Source of the DNA: Clostridia bacterium
GTDB taxonomy: Bacteria > Bacillota_A > Clostridia > Christensenellales > CAG-138
Assembly: GCA_017553815.1 (NCBI GenBank)
Contig: JAFZJT010000065.1
Location: 1-27,857, forward strand
DNA length: 27,857 bases
Reading direction: 5' to 3'
The stretch's first letter is position 1; every line of letters starts with the position of its first letter. The notes below the pieces were generated by a model that was given only the letters and a program-made list of their open reading frames with translations, made no database searches and was not told the origin of the DNA. The position numbers and the translations under genes are program-made. Positions 1 to 7,000 of this stretch are shown piece after piece.

Positions 1-10
1 ACCCGATATA

Positions 11-57
11 CCGCGAGGCGCCGAACATTCGTTCGGCGCCTCGCGGCAGCTTTTGAG
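11..57. terminator. Strong GC-rich hairpin downstream of the large secreted-protein gene
   Basis: A perfect 16-bp inverted repeat (arms 11-26 and 31-46) encloses the 4-base loop ATTC. The gene at 70-4401 ends just to its right, so for that minus-strand gene the hairpin lies about 25 bases past the stop codon, where a terminator belongs. The only T-run (TTTT, 51-54) follows on the plus strand, so it may instead or also end a plus-strand transcript entering from the left. Confidence 0.7.
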
Positions 58-69
58 TTGGATGAATTG

Positions 70-3000
70 TCAGATGGTGCCGAGAACGTGTCTCATAAGG
101 AGCAGAGCATCGAAGAGATTCGTTTCGCCGTCGCCATTGAAGTCGATTTCATCCTCGGTTTCGACGGTGTCCGCGCAGATGAGCCAGCGCATATAGGCAA
201 GAGCGTCGCTCATATCAACTGAGCCGTCGCCGTTCACGTCGCCCAGCTCGGTGTACTGAGCGGTAACGGTCAGATCCTCGGTGACTTCGGAGAAGTCGAC
301 GTCCCAGCCCGTGAAGGTGTACCAGTCGTGCGCGGGCGCTTCGGGAGCCTCGGCCGCTTCGCCCTCCTCCACCTCGACCTCGGCGATGATCTCGCCGGTT
401 ATCGAGTCGATGAAGGTCACGGTGTAGACGGCGGGCTCTTCGGGTTCGTCGGGTTCGTAGGTCACGCCGCCGTTTACGACCGCGAATTCGACCAGCTCAA
501 CGTCGCAGTTGTAGATATCGTAGTTATCGAGGTCGTAAGTGATCGTGATGGGATAGGTGCCGGGCTCGGCGTCTTCGGAGAGCTTGAAGGTGAGCTCAAC
601 GATGGTGCCATTGACGGTGTAGTTCGTGGTCGCCGTGTCGTTTACCCAGCAGAGCGTGTAAGGATTGCCGAGGGTCGGCGAATGCACCTGTCCGGGAAGC
701 AGTCCGGTATCGGTGCGGCCGATGAACTCGAGTGCTTCATCGAAGCTCAGCGTCAGCGCCATGGAAACGATGCCGGGGTTATTCTCAAGGCTTACGCAGA
801 CCGTTACGGTCTCGCCGGGGTTCGCGGTCACGGAGTCCACGATGATGGTCGGCTCGTCGCCCTTTACTTCGGCGTACTTTGCCGTGGGAGCGGACTTGGT
901 GGAATACGGGAGTGTCTCGTAGCCGGCCCAGTTCGCGAGATGTCTTGTGAGAATGAGCCTGTCGAGCGCGTTGACCTTGGTATCGGTGTTCACGTCCGCC
1001 GCAATCATATTGATAACGCTTGCGGGATAATTCGCCCAGTTGGCAAGGTAACGGGTCAGGTAGAGCCTGTCGAGCGCGTTTACCTTGGTATCGGTGTTCA
1101 CGTCGCCGATAAGCACGTCGATGACCCTCACTCCGCCGTTCACGACCGCGAACTCAACGGTCTCAACGTCGCAGTTGTAGATATCGTAGTTGTCGAGGTC
1201 GTAGCTGATAGTGATCGGATACTCGCCCACCGGCATATCCTCGGGGACCTCAAAGGTCAGCGTTGCGATAACGCCGTTTGCGGTGTAGTTCTCCGTCGCG
1301 GTGTCGTTTACCCAGCAGAGCACATAGGGATTGCCCATCGTGGGCGAATGCACCTGGCCGGGGATAAGACCACTGTCGGTCACGCTCGCAAGGGTGAGGC
1401 GCTCGTCGAAATCAACCGTCAGAGCCATGGAAACGATGCCGGGGTTGTTCAAGAGGGAAACGTCCACGGTGACGGTGTTGCCGGCAAGCGTGGTCACGCT
1501 GCTCACAACGATCTGCGGAGCATCGGGATCGGGTGCGGGAGTGGGCTCGGGAGTGGGTGTAGGAGTGGGTTCCTGCGCCGCTCCAAAGCTTGCCGTATAG
1601 GCGATATCCTCAGTTACCATAAAGCGATGCTCAAGCTCCGTGGAAACAAGCTCGCCGTTCAGATACCAGCCTTCAAAGGTTTCCTCGCCGGACGCAACGC
1701 GCAGAAGCGCATATTCGCCCGGAGCATATAAGCCGCCGCCGTATACAACGCCATCGCCTTCAACCTTGACCGCAACATTATGCGTAAGCGCATTTCCGTA
1801 GAGTTCGCCCTGCTGAACATCCGGCTCCACGGCCGTATTATTGAAGCTAAGGCTATAGGGATCTTCATAATCAAGATAGTTGATATTGCCGCCGACCGTA
1901 TCTCCCGCGTTCACAGGAAGATCAACGTAGGCAACGACCTGCTCAACCGCGGCGCTTTCGCCCAAGCACTTGGACATTGTGACCGAAAGCTGCGCAGTGC
2001 TTGTGGAGCCTATTTCCGCACGGTACGTGCTATAATCCGGCAGAATAAACACGATCTGCCCATCATAATCAATATATGCGCTTATGGATTCGTCGGACAA
2101 CACAAACTGACCGTCCTTGAACGAAGCGACCTTTGTGTTTCCCCTATAAATATCGATGCTTGCAGGATTCTCGCCCGACTTGCTGCCGTTATTCCAGTAG
2201 TAATCAACGCCGAGCCTTGTGTATCTCAATTTGCTGTAGTCACTGTCGTCATAAGGATCCATTGAGTCGATCCACGCCAAGCAGAGCTCGGGATAATGGC
2301 TGATAAGCAAATACTCCGAAGCGTTTTCATAGAAGGATGCCGCGCTTACTCCATCCCCGATAACTCCGCAAGCCAAAAGAATGTTTCTGAATAGCTGCGC
2401 AGCGTTGATGCTCGGAATCAGAGCACGCTCCGATTTGCTGCCGCCAAGAGTATTCTTTAGCAGCCAAATGATCGACGACTGATTATTCAGATAATCCTGT
2501 TTTGAAACGATCCTCGATGCTCTTCTGAAAAATTCAACAAACGATGCCCTTTGATTGCTGCCCTCCTTGGTATAATCGGCGACATTGTACGGGCAAACAT
2601 CGTAGCCCCCCCAGACCTTTTCATGATCGATAAACCAACCGATAATGTCAGCATAGCGAGATTTCATTTCCGCTTTTGCGCTGCTATATCCCGATACGCC
2701 TTTATACGGGAAATACAATGTTTTTCCGTATCTGCCATAGCCCCAGTCGGTGAGCGGAACCATCGGCACAACGTCTATCGGATTAACAAAATTTCGGATA
2801 TTGCTTCGCGGAACGTTGACCACGGAGTTCATGTTTGTGTTCGGGCACTCAAAGCAGAAGGCATAAACATCCGAAGCATTGAAATTCTCCCTGCCAATGC
2901 CATCGGTTGAAAGTCGATGCGCTGCAATATTTGCGACCGCGCCCGCTCTGCTGAAGCCCGCGATCCAAACCTTTATTTTGGGGTTCAACGATGAAGCATT

Positions 3001-4401
3001 TTCCTGAACAAAGCCCTTTACGGCATTATAAACCGTATTTGCAGCCCTTGAAAAGCCCTCATGCTCCTTCCCTGAGCCCAAGCGTCCGTTATCGCCCCAT
3101 TCCTGCCCATAACCTCCGCCGCGCACGGCAACGGCAATAATTGAAACATCTTGCCCATTCACGGTTGCGTTCTTTGAGCCGATAGCATAGCCTATCGTGT
3201 CCTCGGTAGGCTCAGGATAATTCAACGAAAGCCCGTCCCGAAAGCCGAGACCGCGAAGCATAAACTCGATATTATCCGATTCCGTTGAAGCGGCCGCCAT
3301 GGCCAATCTTATCGAAGCTTTTGTTAGATCATGATTGTATTCAAAGCTATTTTCCTCAAAAAAGCTATCTTCATAATAAATGCGATATTCCTCGGTTTCG
3401 CCGGTAATGCTCGACTTGTATCTAAAATGTACAAGCTCAAATCGCGCAGTTATCTCAATGTTCGAGTACTGACTCACATCGATACCCAATGAAGTGCTGA
3501 GCAGTTCTCCGGTATTCTTATTGTACCAACCGTAGAAAGCAGAATAATAACCTGAAATATAACCTGAAATAATTTCAGAATAATAAGATCTCTCTGCCTC
3601 AATCCCATTACTGCCATAGAAGACAAGATAGCCCGAACCCTCAATTCCGACCACAACATTATTCTTGCAGCGAATCTCATCATATACCAAATTATGGCTT
3701 GTACCATCAATGGCATCATTGTTGCTTACATCCAGGGATAAAACATCCGAACAATATAGCTTAGTCAACAAAGGACTGCTGCTTACATCGATGTCTTTTA
3801 ATCTTATGCAATCTTCGGCGTCTAAATATGTAAGCGCCGAGCAGTTGTTAAGGTTTATGTTTGAGAGCATCTCATTTGAATAACAGTACAGCTCTTTAAG
3901 TGCCGAGCAGTTGCTAAGGTTTATGCTTGAGAGCATCTCATTTGAATAACACTCCAAATGTTCGAGCGCTGAGCAGCCGCTTAAATCCAGATCGCCGCAG
4001 AGATCATAGTCGGAAATATATATCTCTACTATTCTGAAAACTCCGTTTACTGGCTCCCAATAAAACTCACCCCATGTTTCCATATCCATAGGGGTATAGG
4101 CGGAATCCAGCTTTTTGACGTTTTTAACACCGTTTTTATCGGTTTGCTCAAGAAAGGTTACGATCTTGGTAAAGTCGTTGCTGTTGTAACCCGGCGGTGC
4201 GGGGGGAATAAACTTCGGCTGCTCTGCGAAGCTCTCAGCATTGTCGGGTTCCTCGAAGATATCATTTTCTACACTTGCGGCATCATCTGCGCGAAGCGTT
4301 TCCTTGCCTTCAAAATGAACCGCCGCCCCAACTGGCAGAGCACTCATCGCCATCACAAGCGCGAGGGCGAAGGCGATGAGGGAGAGAAGTTTTTTCTTCA
4401 T
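70..4401 (-). CDS. Large secreted multidomain protein: LRR, hydrolase-like domain, two cohesins, two dockerin-type segments
   Basis: The protein has about 1443 residues. The start at 4401 is preferred to an upstream ATG at 4467 because AGGAGG (4411-4416 on the opposite strand) is correctly spaced and the protein then opens with a classic signal peptide (MKKKLLSL, hydrophobic core, cleavage near AAV at about 27). Order of parts: BspA-like leucine-rich repeats at about 133-228; an alpha/beta-hydrolase or lipase-like region at about 380-720 with nucleophile elbow GFSRAG (Ser484), a possible Asp543 (NPIDVVP) and a possible His702 (SHYPE); an InlB-type repeat at about 875-938; a Pro/Thr linker at 943-962; cohesin 1 at about 963-1093; a dockerin-like duplicated DVNTDTKVNALDRL segment at 1097-1159; cohesin 2 at about 1184-1313; a second InlB-like repeat at about 1325-1383; and a terminal dockerin at 1386-1443 with DVNGDGSVD and DFNGDGETN calcium loops. 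The domain calls come from motif recognition; substrate and catalysis are unproven. Confidence 0.85.
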   Translation of the reverse strand: MKKKLLSLIAFALALVMAMSALPVGAAVHFEGKETLRADDAASVENDIFEEPDNAESFAEQPKFIPPAPPGYNSNDFTKIVTFLEQTDKNGVKNVKKLDSAYTPMDMETWGEFYWEPVNGVFRIVEIYISDYDLCGDLDLSGCSALEHLECYSNEMLSSINLSNCSALKELYCYSNEMLSNINLNNCSALTYLDAEDCIRLKDIDVSSSPLLTKLYCSDVLSLDVSNNDAIDGTSHNLVYDEIRCKNNVVVGIEGSGYLVFYGSNGIEAERSYYSEIISGYISGYYSAFYGWYNKNTGELLSTSLGIDVSQYSNIEITARFELVHFRYKSSITGETEEYRIYYEDSFFEENSFEYNHDLTKASIRLAMAAASTESDNIEFMLRGLGFRDGLSLNYPEPTEDTIGYAIGSKNATVNGQDVSIIAVAVRGGGYGQEWGDNGRLGSGKEHEGFSRAANTVYNAVKGFVQENASSLNPKIKVWIAGFSRAGAVANIAAHRLSTDGIGRENFNASDVYAFCFECPNTNMNSVVNVPRSNIRNFVNPIDVVPMVPLTDWGYGRYGKTLYFPYKGVSGYSSAKAEMKSRYADIIGWFIDHEKVWGGYDVCPYNVADYTKEGSNQRASFVEFFRRASRIVSKQDYLNNQSSIIWLLKNTLGGSKSERALIPSINAAQLFRNILLACGVIGDGVSAASFYENASEYLLISHYPELCLAWIDSMDPYDDSDYSKLRYTRLGVDYYWNNGSKSGENPASIDIYRGNTKVASFKDGQFVLSDESISAYIDYDGQIVFILPDYSTYRAEIGSTSTAQLSVTMSKCLGESAAVEQVVAYVDLPVNAGDTVGGNINYLDYEDPYSLSFNNTAVEPDVQQGELYGNALTHNVAVKVEGDGVVYGGGLYAPGEYALLRVASGEETFEGWYLNGELVSTELEHRFMVTEDIAYTASFGAAQEPTPTPTPEPTPAPDPDAPQIVVSSVTTLAGNTVTVDVSLLNNPGIVSMALTVDFDERLTLASVTDSGLIPGQVHSPTMGNPYVLCWVNDTATENYTANGVIATLTFEVPEDMPVGEYPITISYDLDNYDIYNCDVETVEFAVVNGGVRVIDVLIGDVNTDTKVNALDRLYLTRYLANWANYPASVINMIAADVNTDTKVNALDRLILTRHLANWAGYETLPYSTKSAPTAKYAEVKGDEPTIIVDSVTANPGETVTVCVSLENNPGIVSMALTLSFDEALEFIGRTDTGLLPGQVHSPTLGNPYTLCWVNDTATTNYTVNGTIVELTFKLSEDAEPGTYPITITYDLDNYDIYNCDVELVEFAVVNGGVTYEPDEPEEPAVYTVTFIDSITGEIIAEVEVEEGEAAEAPEAPAHDWYTFTGWDVDFSEVTEDLTVTAQYTELGDVNGDGSVDMSDALAYMRWLICADTVETEDEIDFNGDGETNLFDALLLMRHVLGTI
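463..1515 (-). repeat. Duplicated cohesin modules flanking a duplicated dockerin loop, inside the large gene
   Basis: Two cohesin-coding segments (about 463-852 and 1123-1515) are close copies at DNA and protein level; both contain PGIVSMAL, GNPY, CWVNDTAT and YDLDNYDIYNCDVE. Between them, the loop-coding stretch at about 964-998 is repeated nearly exactly at 1072-1106 and encodes the same DVNTDTKVNALDRL twice. This is recent internal duplication within one gene. Confidence 0.85.
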
Positions 4402-4432
4402 ATCGGTTATCCTCCTGAAAATATTATGTGTA

Positions 4433-4450
4433 TAGTACTTGAAAGTACTA
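4433..4450. promoter_or_regulatory. 18-bp perfect palindrome, candidate operator between divergent genes
   Basis: TAGTACTT-GA-AAGTACTA has two perfect 8-bp half-sites around a 2-bp centre. It begins at the predicted transcription start of the minus-strand large gene. Another AGTACT lies at 4515-4520 and a GGTACT at 4499-4504, nearer the XRE genes. Position and symmetry fit a repressor operator; the XRE protein encoded next door is the obvious candidate ligand, which is inference. Confidence 0.6.
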
Positions 4451-4468
4451 CAGGTTAATAATAGCATA
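4440..4468 (+). promoter_or_regulatory. Possible weak promoter for the XRE gene pair
   Basis: TTGAAA (4440-4445), a 17-base spacer and TAGCAT (4463-4468) form a weak sigma-A-like match whose -35 box lies inside the palindrome at 4433-4450. If real, one bound regulator could control both directions. An alternative -10 (GATAAT, 4525-4530) lacks a good -35. Confidence 0.3.
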
Positions 4469-4486
4469 GAAATATGGTAAAGTCAA
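4458..4486 (-). promoter_or_regulatory. Sigma-A-type promoter of the large secreted-protein gene
   Basis: Read on the minus strand: a -35 TTGACT (4486-4481), a 17-base spacer and a -10 TATTAT (4463-4458), each one base off consensus. The predicted start is near 4451, giving a leader of about 50 bases before the ATG at 4401. Confidence 0.7.
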
Positions 4487-4559
4487 TAGTATCGAGCGGT
4501 ACTATGGATTTTTCAGTACTTCCCGATAATAATAAAGCTGAGCAGCGGGAGGTGACGGT

Positions 4560-4772
4560 ATGTTTTTCAGAAGACTGCGCGATATGCGCGAGGACAGCGA
4601 TCTGAAGCAGGCCGACATCGCGGAATATCTCGGTATTGCGCAGACCGTTTATTCCCGCTATGAGCGCGGCTTCCAGACTATCCCGCTTGAACATCTCCTA
4701 AAGCTTGCAGATCTTTATAAAGTAAGCACCGATTATTTGCTCGAAAGAACTGACAGGAGGAGCATTGAATGA
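4560..4772 (+). CDS. XRE-family helix-turn-helix transcriptional regulator
   Basis: This 70-residue protein is a bare Cro/C1-type DNA-binding domain. The N-terminal FFRRLRDMRED helix is followed by the recognition region KQADIAEYLGIAQTVYSRYERG, split here as KQADIAEYLG and IAQTVYSRYERG, then by the typical IPLEHLLKLADLY and VSTDYLLER. GGGAGGTG lies 5-12 bases upstream of the ATG. Its stop overlaps the next start (ATGA), so the two genes are translationally coupled. No sensor domain is present, so it probably acts as a simple dimeric repressor. It diverges from the large secreted-protein gene and is the likely binder of the intergenic palindrome; that link is inferred from position only. Confidence 0.85.
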   Translation: MFFRRLRDMREDSDLKQADIAEYLGIAQTVYSRYERGFQTIPLEHLLKLADLYKVSTDYLLERTDRRSIE

Positions 4773-4975
4773 TCTCCTACCGACCATTTTGGGAAACGCT
4801 GCTCAAAAAGAACATGACCACCTATGAACTTATCTATAAACAGGGCATCCCCGCGAACACGATCCACCGCATGAAGCACGGCGCGGCGATAACAACAAAA
4901 ACGATAGATGAGCTTTGCTCGATACTCGATTGCGAGGTTTCGGAAGTGATAGAATTCAAAAAGGATGAGGGGTGA
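4769..4975 (+). CDS. Second small XRE/YozG-type helix-turn-helix regulator
   Basis: A 68-residue protein overlapping the preceding regulator by four bases. It carries a shorter Cro/C1-type domain: FWETLLKKNMTTYELI, then GIPANTIHRMKHG as the recognition helix, then ITTKTIDELCSILDCEVSEVIEF, the usual C-terminal pattern of this compact family. The SD sequence ACAGGAGG lies inside the end of the upstream gene. Paired small XRE proteins may form heterodimers or opposing switches, as in phage repressor/Cro pairs, but nothing else in this segment looks phage-derived. Its target is unknown. Confidence 0.8.
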   Translation: MISYRPFWETLLKKNMTTYELIYKQGIPANTIHRMKHGAAITTKTIDELCSILDCEVSEVIEFKKDEG

Positions 4976-4993
4976 AGGAGTTTAAAGGATAGT

Positions 4994-5013
4994 ATGCGCG
5001 GCGGCGCATTTTT
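4994..5013 (+). terminator. Intrinsic terminator after the XRE pair
   Basis: A 6-bp stem ATGCGC/GCGCAT (4994-4999 and 5004-5009) with loop GGCG runs directly into TTTTT (5009-5013). It lies 19 bases after the second XRE stop codon. Confidence 0.75.
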
Positions 5014-5044
5014 GTTAAACGCTTTTCGGTATAATAATAAGGAA

Positions 5045-5093
5045 GCAAAAACAGGACAGCGCCGATCCTTTCGGATGAGCGGGTCCTGCTTTT
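5045..5093 (-). terminator. Intrinsic terminator of the zinc-ribbon gene, probably bidirectional
   Basis: Arms ACAGGAC (5051-5057) and GTCCTGC (5083-5089) enclose an inner GATCC-TTTC-GGAT hairpin. On the minus strand the stem is followed by TTTTTGC; on the plus strand by TTTTC. It lies about 45 bases past the zinc-ribbon stop codon. Confidence 0.7.
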
Positions 5094-5136
5094 CTTGCGG
5101 TCGGTTTAAAAAAGCCTTTTTAAACGATGGATAGAA

Positions 5137-5412
5137 TCAAGCCCTGTGCTTTGCAAAGCATTCGCTGCAATAGACGGGCTTATCGGTCTTGGGCTCGAAG
5201 GGGAGCTTGGTGGGCTGTCCGCACTCGGAGCAAACCGCATCAAACGTAACGCGCTCACCGCTGCGGCGGGCTGCCTTGTGGTTCGATCTGCAGCTCTTGC
5301 AGCGGGAAGGCTCGTTCTGGAAGCCCTTCTCCGCGTAGAATTCCTGCTCGCCTGCGGTGAAAACGAATTCGCTGCCGCAGTCCTTGCAAACCAATACTTT
5401 GTCTTCAAACAT
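5137..5412 (-). CDS. Small zinc-ribbon protein with four CxxC pairs
   Basis: This 91-residue cytosolic protein has CxxC pairs at 9/12, 38/41, 61/64 and 82/85, enough for two zinc sites. The N-terminal VCKDCGSEFVFTAGEQEFYAEKG part, given here as VCKDCGSEFVFT and AGEQEFYAEKG, and the PSRCKSCR segment match the zf-trcl/probable zinc-ribbon family common in Clostridia; the second half (VCSECGQPTKLPF, YCSECF) is a second zinc knuckle. An AGAGG Shine-Dalgarno precedes the ATG by 10 bases. Its function is not known; nucleic-acid or ribosome association is often guessed for such proteins. It lies directly downstream of a structured RNA (5450-5653) with no terminator between them, so the two are probably co-transcribed. 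Confidence 0.8.
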   Translation of the reverse strand: MFEDKVLVCKDCGSEFVFTAGEQEFYAEKGFQNEPSRCKSCRSNHKAARRSGERVTFDAVCSECGQPTKLPFEPKTDKPVYCSECFAKHRA

Positions 5413-5449
5413 GGGTCTTTTACCTCTTTGTGTATTTTGGCTTTAAATC

Positions 5450-5653
5450 GGCTGACCTGGTCTTTGACCCCACACTCGCCTGTTGGAGGGTTCGCTACTA
5501 AGCTTTACGCCGCCCACTACTGCCCCTCTCGGGCTTGCCCGACAGGACTTACATCTAAGCCGCACCATGCTCACGGGGGCTTTGCCCCGCTTATGTGGAT
5601 CGCTTCGCCTGCGACTGGCATCGACTTTCAACCACAGACCCGATTCTACAGCC
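5450..5653 (-). ncRNA. About 204-nt structured non-coding RNA, possibly raiA-type
   Basis: The minus-strand RNA starts with GGCUG (5653-5649) and ends with CAGCC (5454-5450), which pair to close the molecule. Just inside, GGGUCU near the 5' end pairs with AGACC near the 3' end. Internal helices include GUGG/CCAC around a GUCGC/GCGAU arm, UAAGC/GCUUA enclosing a GGGGC-AAA-GCCCC hairpin, and a CGGGC-AA-GCCCG hairpin. A consensus-like promoter places transcription start at the first G. No open reading frame explains the region. Length, Clostridial host and segments such as GUUGAAAGUCGAUGCC recall the raiA-motif RNA class, from memory only; IscB/HEARO-type RNAs were also considered. Structure is well supported, family name is not. 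Confidence 0.65.
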
Positions 5654-5660
5654 AACTGGT

Positions 5661-5690
5661 ATTATATCACGGTCGAATGCGTTTTCACAA
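5661..5690 (-). promoter_or_regulatory. Promoter of the structured RNA
   Basis: On the minus strand: a -35 TTGTGA (5690-5685), an 18-base spacer and a perfect -10 TATAAT (5666-5661). The predicted start 7-8 bases on is position 5653-5654, exactly where the closing helix of the RNA begins. Confidence 0.7.
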
Positions 5691-5804
5691 GCGTTTTTTC
5701 GTATAATAATAAATATATGAACTTCTCCGCGATTTGCGGTGAGGTCGATCACAAGACGACTTCATTTGGTTTATTAACAAAATATGACATTTTTGTTAAA
5801 CGTA

Positions 5805-5833
5805 TTGACATGTTATTCAATCTATGTTTTAAT
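5805..5833 (+). promoter_or_regulatory. Promoter of the unknown secreted-protein gene
   Basis: A perfect -35 TTGACA (5805-5810), a 17-base spacer and TTTAAT (5828-5833). The predicted start is near 5840, leaving a leader of about 58 bases that contains the 22-bp palindrome. Confidence 0.75.
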
Positions 5834-5844
5834 CAATGTAAATC

Positions 5845-5866
5845 ATTATACAGCATGCTGTATAAT
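5845..5866. promoter_or_regulatory. 22-bp perfect palindrome just after the transcription start
   Basis: The half-site ATTATACAGCA (5845-5855) is followed with no spacer by its exact reverse complement (5856-5866). It lies about 5 bases downstream of the predicted start site, a typical repressor position; it could also form an mRNA hairpin upstream of the SD at 5885. I do not recognise a known regulator consensus in it. Confidence 0.6.
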
Positions 5867-5897
5867 CAAAGCTTATTATATTATGAGGTGAATCTAT

Positions 5898-6977
5898 ATG
5901 AGCGCAAAGGTCAAGACAACTATAAGCAAATGCATAGCGGTGGCGATGATCCCGTTAGTGCTTTTTTCCGTATCAGTAAGTCCGGCACATGCATTCACCG
6001 TGCCATCTTGGGTATATAAAGCGCTCTTTCGAATTGCAGTTTGGGGTTCCAACACTTTAGCAAATAACGTGAACCTAAATGTTCTCGATGAGCCTGTTGT
6101 TACCCCATATGATTCCCATTCTTGGAAGGTCGAGTTAGGATCCATCCAGTTCAACAATCAGTCAAGGAACACTGGATCTGTGGTTGGCTACAAAATAAAA
6201 ATAGCAACAACTTGGAACCAGTCGAGAACCAGAACCAATGTAACTTTGCGCGGAACCAAACGGAGCTTTACTTCCGGCTCCAAATACATCGTGCCTCAAG
6301 TGATAACGCCTTACGGCATCGATGACTTGGAGAGAATCAAAAGCGGTTCTTTTCGTTTATATGAGGCCTATGGCAATACGCGAGATATAGGCGACTATGA
6401 TTTCAGATTCATTTACCCTGATTCTGAAACTTGGGATTTAAGCATTACATTTAATGATGTGTTTTTTCCGGATGTTCCTATTTACCCCCAATCTTTCGTA
6501 GGAGACCTGCTGCAAGCTGGATACAATTCACAAACATCGGGGGCAAGGAAATATAGATTTCCATCAGTAATTGATGATAATCATAGTGATTCTTACCAAC
6601 TCAAACAGGAGAATGCAATGACTCTTCAGGAACTGATTGATGAAAAGACCGATCCTATTTCAGACGAAGAGGTCGATGCTATTAGTCATTATGATAAAGG
6701 GGATATGGTTGTTTTCGGGGATGTAATTAAATCAATTTCATATAACTCAAAGCGGAATGTAACAGAATTTAAGTATGAAAGCACGGCAGATGAAACGCGC
6801 GCTCTGGAGTTCTATGGGGATTTAACAAACGATTACTCTGTCGGCGACTATATGCAGTTAAGATTCCATGTGGTCGAGATCGGTAATAGTAATGGGATTG
6901 CCTTAGAGTCCTTTGATTATTTAGAGGATTATGATTTCGACGGTGATGCGGCTCCACATATCGAGCCGTACCTGTAA
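5898..6977 (+). CDS. Unrecognised secreted protein with a possible C-terminal OB-like domain
   Basis: This protein has 359 residues. GAGGTG (5885-5890) lies 7 bases before the ATG. The N-terminus is a clear signal peptide: charged MSAKVKTTISK, a hydrophobic core, then SVSPAHA before cleavage at about residue 32. No lipobox or cell-wall anchor is seen. Residues 70-230 look beta-rich and aromatic. Residues 265-345 (GDMVVFGDVIKSISYN, then a strand-rich stretch and GDYMQLRFHVVEIG) resemble a small OB-fold-like barrel, an impression from the pattern only. The gene is AT-richer than its neighbours and uses codons such as AAT, TTA and AGA more often, which suggests transfer. It is followed 23 bases later by a membrane-protein gene, probably in one operon. 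I do not recognise its family. Confidence 0.75.
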   Translation: MSAKVKTTISKCIAVAMIPLVLFSVSVSPAHAFTVPSWVYKALFRIAVWGSNTLANNVNLNVLDEPVVTPYDSHSWKVELGSIQFNNQSRNTGSVVGYKIKIATTWNQSRTRTNVTLRGTKRSFTSGSKYIVPQVITPYGIDDLERIKSGSFRLYEAYGNTRDIGDYDFRFIYPDSETWDLSITFNDVFFPDVPIYPQSFVGDLLQAGYNSQTSGARKYRFPSVIDDNHSDSYQLKQENAMTLQELIDEKTDPISDEEVDAISHYDKGDMVVFGDVIKSISYNSKRNVTEFKYESTADETRALEFYGDLTNDYSVGDYMQLRFHVVEIGNSNGIALESFDYLEDYDFDGDAAPHIEPYL

Positions 6978-7000
6978 CAGCATTTTCCAAGGAGAACAAG

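Noticed and set aside
960..1110. Direct repeats that might suggest a CRISPR array
   Set aside because: The repeats are two copies of dockerin-coding sequence in frame with the large gene, with no regular spacer structure and no cas genes.
328..1731. A 467-codon open frame opposite the large secreted-protein gene
   Set aside because: It mirrors the cohesin/dockerin-coding strand, has no SD and a low-quality repetitive translation; it is a by-product of codon bias in the real gene.
5450..5653. Signal recognition particle RNA or RNase P RNA
   Set aside because: The ACCAGGUCAG run recalls SRP RNA, but the essential GGAAGGAAGCAGCC-type loop is absent, and none of the universal RNase P core sequences are found.
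5845..5866. LexA (SOS) operator
   Set aside because: The palindrome has ACAG and CTGT in the opposite order to the proteobacterial LexA box and does not match the Bacillus-type CGAAC-N4-GTTCG box.
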